The notes under the pieces: generated by a model
The model's input: the letters and a program-made list of their open reading frames with translations, nothing else
Database searches by the model: none
Told to the model about the DNA's origin: nothing
In this document: positions 61,939 through 64,000 of the stretch, piece after piece
How the letters are laid out: each line of letters starts with the position of its first letter
Numbering within the stretch: the stretch's first letter is position 1
Origin: Paramesorhizobium deserti
Lineage (GTDB): Bacteria > Pseudomonadota > Alphaproteobacteria > Rhizobiales > Rhizobiaceae
NCBI RefSeq assembly: GCF_001558695.1
Contig: NZ_LNTU01000001.1
Coordinates: 1,240,001 to 1,304,000 of the forward strand
DNA: 64,000 bases
Reading direction: 5' to 3'
Translations under genes and position numbers: made by a program

Positions 61939-62454
61939 TCATTCGAGAAATGTCTTTGCATGGTGAGACCGAGCGGCCAGCCTGCCCTGTCTGCGCAGAT
62001 GAATCATCTGAGCCGTCACGCCGACTACGAGGATGACAAGAATACAAGCCTGAGCCCCGAGGAGGAGTGGCGAGTTCAAATCAGTCACCAGTGGGTGACC
62101 GTCCGGGACACGGCGCAGGGTTTCGCTAACAGCCGGAACCATCAGCAGAAATGCCGTCAGGCTGAGCAGGATCGTCTCGAGATATTTGCCCGCATTTCCC
62201 AAATTCGAAACATGCCCGATACCGTATCCGGTGAGCAGCAGGACGATCGTCGCCGCGCCGATGCCATAGCTGACGGGCTGATGCGCGACGAGGAACACCG
62301 TGGTGGCGCCGATCAGCATCGAGATGAAATAGGCGACGCCGGCCCTGGACCGGGGCACGATCCTTCCATGGCGGGCAAACATATATACGGCAAGCGGAAT
62401 GGCCGGCAGGCTGCCGAGCGTATGCACCCAACCGAGTTGCGAAATTCCAAACAT
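61939..62454 (-). CDS. Four-helix membrane protein regulated by TetR
   Basis: 171 residues with about four or five hydrophobic segments (near 10-27, 36-56, 62-82, 92-110, 128-148) and no large loops. A His in GWVHTLG and HG in ARHGRIVPRSRAG suggest the fold of DUF2306-like proteins, but this is not certain. Ribosome site GGAG is clear. Upstream lie two operator copies. It may be a small exporter or a sensor; substrate unknown. Confidence 0.75.
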   Translation of the reverse strand: MFGISQLGWVHTLGSLPAIPLAVYMFARHGRIVPRSRAGVAYFISMLIGATTVFLVAHQPVSYGIGAATIVLLLTGYGIGHVSNLGNAGKYLETILLSLTAFLLMVPAVSETLRRVPDGHPLVTDLNSPLLLGAQACILVILVVGVTAQMIHLRRQGRLAARSHHAKTFLE

Positions 62455-62501
62455 CTCAATCTCCTTTGTGCAGGGATCGACGATTGGTCGATCTTATCTT
62501 T

Positions 62502-62515
62502 CTACTAGTAGGTAG
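62502..62515. promoter_or_regulatory. TetR operator 1
   Basis: CTACTAGTAGGTAG, one mismatch from the reverse complement of the site before tetR (CTACTAGTCGGTAG). Located 48 bases upstream of the membrane-protein start. Confidence 0.7.
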
Positions 62516-62559
62516 TTTATGAGAGTGACAAAGCCCCAAGTTCCATACTTGCTAAATGC

Positions 62560-62573
62560 CTATCAGTCGGTAG
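62560..62573. promoter_or_regulatory. TetR operator 2
   Basis: CTATCAGTCGGTAG, two mismatches from the consensus CTACTAGTCGGTAG. It lies between operator 1 and the tetR stop, so the membrane gene has two upstream sites. Confidence 0.6.
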
Positions 62574-62604
62574 CGCAGCTCAGGTAGGTAGCCAATCTAA
62601 CGGG

Positions 62605-63189
62605 TCAATTCGGAGCGGAAAGTTTGCTCAACAGAGGCTCCGTAATGAGCGGGAATACCTTCGGGTCGCCATAAGCTCTCGCTGACAGCATCGCGCCATG
62701 GACAGTCGCCATGAAGGCTTCGGCTTCCATGCGAGGTGTATTCATCAGCCGGATTCGGCCCCGCTGCGATCCGTCTTCGAGTACGGAAGTCAGCCATGCC
62801 GACAGCATGCGGAAATATCTCTGCAATTCGATCGCAACTCCTTGTGGCAGCACGGGAAGTTCGCTGGCCAGGAGCGCGCAAATACAGAAAGGTGTGCTTG
62901 CGTCGGCGATACAGGTTTCCCAATAACGGATGTAAGCCCGAAGCCTTTCTTGGGGATTGGAAATATTGTGTTCCAGATCGGCAAATCCCGCTTCCGTTTC
63001 CTCGCGATGCCGGACGACCAGCGCCTTAACCAGATCGACCTTGCTGGGGAAGTGATGATGGATGCTCGCTTTGCGAATGCCGACTATGGTCGCGACATCC
63101 GCATAGCTGAATCCGTTGTAGCCACCCGCGATGATGAGGGATCGTGCGCAAGTCAGGATGTTGTCTGAGGTGGTGGACAAGTTGCTCAT
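62605..63189 (-). CDS. TetR-family transcriptional regulator
   Basis: 194 residues: an N-terminal helix-turn-helix (about 25-55, YADVATIVGIRKASIHHHF) and a C-terminal ligand domain with a notable Cys pair in PFCICALLA. It likely represses itself and the membrane gene, since the same 14-base operator lies before both. Its start is 10 bases from operator 3. Confidence 0.9.
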   Translation of the reverse strand: MSNLSTTSDNILTCARSLIIAGGYNGFSYADVATIVGIRKASIHHHFPSKVDLVKALVVRHREETEAGFADLEHNISNPQERLRAYIRYWETCIADASTPFCICALLASELPVLPQGVAIELQRYFRMLSAWLTSVLEDGSQRGRIRLMNTPRMEAEAFMATVHGAMLSARAYGDPKVFPLITEPLLSKLSAPN

Positions 63190-63198
63190 GCCGAATAC

Positions 63199-63212
63199 CT
63201 ACCGACTAGTAG
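63199..63212. promoter_or_regulatory. TetR operator 3 (autoregulatory)
   Basis: CTACCGACTAGTAG, the reverse complement of CTACTAGTCGGTAG. It lies 10-23 bases upstream of the tetR start and probably covers its promoter or ribosome site. Confidence 0.75.
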
Positions 63213-63444
63213 GGAGAATGTCAACGTGAAAGCCTTCTTGGATGATACGAAATATGCTGTGTATTGATTCATTGGCGGCAATGGTGTATTGCCCCGCCAA
63301 CTCAGGGAAAAATCCCGAGATCCACCAACCAATGAATGGTGAACCCGCTCCTGCCTCAATAAAGGCATAGCTGTCCGGCAATGAGACTGTGCAGCAAGCG
63401 TCGAGCGCTCTGACTGTTCGAGAAGAACGAGAAGGATTGAGACG

Positions 63445-63879
63445 ATGGACATCATTCGTCAGCTTGAGGCTGAGCAGGCCGCCAAGATCAAGGAAAAGCG
63501 CACGCTTCCCGATTTCAAGCCGGGCGATACCGTTCGCGTGCAGGTGCGCGTCACGGAAGGCACCCGTACCCGCGTGCAGGCCTATGAAGGCGTCTGCATC
63601 GCCCGTTCCGGCTCCGGCCTCCACGAAAACTTCACCGTTCGCAAGATTTCCTACGGCGAAGGCGTCGAGCGCGTATTCCCGGTCTATTCCCCGTTGGTTG
63701 AGGGTGTCGAACTCGTCCGCCGCGGCAAGGTTCGCCGTGCCAAGCTTTACTATCTGCGCGGCCTGACCGGCAAGGCTGCCCGCATTGCAGAGAAGAAGGA
63801 TTACCGCAAGACCAAGGCGGTTGCGGACAATGGAAATGGCGAGGCTTCAAAGGAAGCTGCGGCGCCTGCCGCCGAATAA
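63445..63879 (+). CDS. rplS: 50S ribosomal protein L19
   Basis: 144 residues. [19 protein letters not shown], then the beta-barrel [16 protein letters not shown] and the conserved [11 protein letters not shown] and [13 protein letters not shown]. The C-terminal Ala/Glu tail is typical of alphaproteobacteria. AGAAGGA upstream. A 255-base gap to tetR probably carries its own promoter, since the trmD operon is interrupted. Confidence 0.97.
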   Translation: MDIIRQLEAEQAAKIKEKRTLPDFKPGDTVRVQVRVTEGTRTRVQAYEGVCIARSGSGLHENFTVRKISYGEGVERVFPVYSPLVEGVELVRRGKVRRAKLYYLRGLTGKAARIAEKKDYRKTKAVADNGNGEASKEAAAPAAE

Positions 63880-63904
63880 GCCTGGAAAAATTGAATTCAG
63901 TGAA

Positions 63905-63929
63905 AGGCGGTCTTCGGGCCGCCTTTTTG
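63905..63929 (+). terminator. Rho-independent terminator of rplS
   Basis: AAGGCGGTC-TTCG-GGCCGCCTT forms a nine-base stem (one G-U) with a stable TTCG loop, followed by TTT. Confidence 0.85.
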
Positions 63930-64000
63930 TTTGCGCGGGGGAAGTCCCTCGATGGCGGGAGAAGCCATGAATGGCTCCCGGATCATCATTTTCTTGCAAC

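Overview
This window is chromosomal DNA from an alphaproteobacterium of the order Hyphomicrobiales (Rhizobiales), most likely in or near the Brucella/Ochrobactrum group. The reasons are the gene order coaE-aroE-maf-ppsR-hemE-hemJ-rho around a candidate origin, the mnmE-mnmG-rsmG-parA-parB cluster, a clear relative of the Brucella outer-membrane lipoprotein Omp19 followed by zapE-mdh-sucCDAB-lpd, and GANTC (CcrM-type) sites. No rRNA is present, so species cannot be named. Nearly all of the window is core genome; there is no CRISPR, prophage or insertion sequence.

Layout. 1-2817: coaE (3' end cut off by the window edge), aroE, maf and ppsR on the minus strand. 2818-3238: candidate chromosomal origin with DnaA-box-like sites, three clustered GANTC sites and an AT-rich tract, next to hemE. 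3239-8290: hemE-hemJ, rho, and a convergent thioredoxin-fold DUF255 gene. 8352-14422: mnmE, mnmG, rsmG, parA and parB with four strong parS sites (two perfect). 14816-17654: holA, then a two-gene ABC transporter where related genomes would be expected to have lptE-leuS. 17906-24633: DUF1328, dapF, mtaB, ftsY, yciB, gloB and two unknown genes. 24637-28742: EamA exporter, DUF3108, rpmB, and a queuosine-precursor transporter behind a compact preQ1-I-like riboswitch candidate that pairs with the start codon. 27732-32347: a phytase-like esterase, cobT, cobS and a J-domain gene on the minus strand, divergent from bolA. 32832-40109: CNNM/aroB/aroK on minus; a small membrane protein, xerD, accA, an L,D-transpeptidase-type lipoprotein and a TusA-like gene on plus. 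40120-45265: CobW GTPase, D,D-carboxypeptidase, M20 hydrolase, tRNA-Arg(CCT) and an ABC binding protein. 45760-57565: omp19, zapE and the TCA genes mdh-sucC-sucD-sucA-sucB-(unknown secreted)-lpd. 57781-63879: a Pro-rich membrane protein, TraB/GumN, xerC, rimM-trmD, then a TetR/membrane-protein module, and rplS.

Functional themes: chromosome replication and segregation (oriC, ParABS, XerC/XerD, FtsY nearby), tRNA modification (MnmE, MnmG, MtaB, TrmD, queuosine-precursor uptake), the shikimate pathway (aroE, aroK, aroB), aerobic cobalt chelation for B12 (CobS/CobT), and the second half of the TCA cycle. Two families of short palindromic repeats sit in several of the larger intergenic gaps, and strong hairpins mark junctions in the suc operon. 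The most unusual items are the riboswitch candidate at 27098-27126 and the self-regulated TetR module that separates trmD from rplS.
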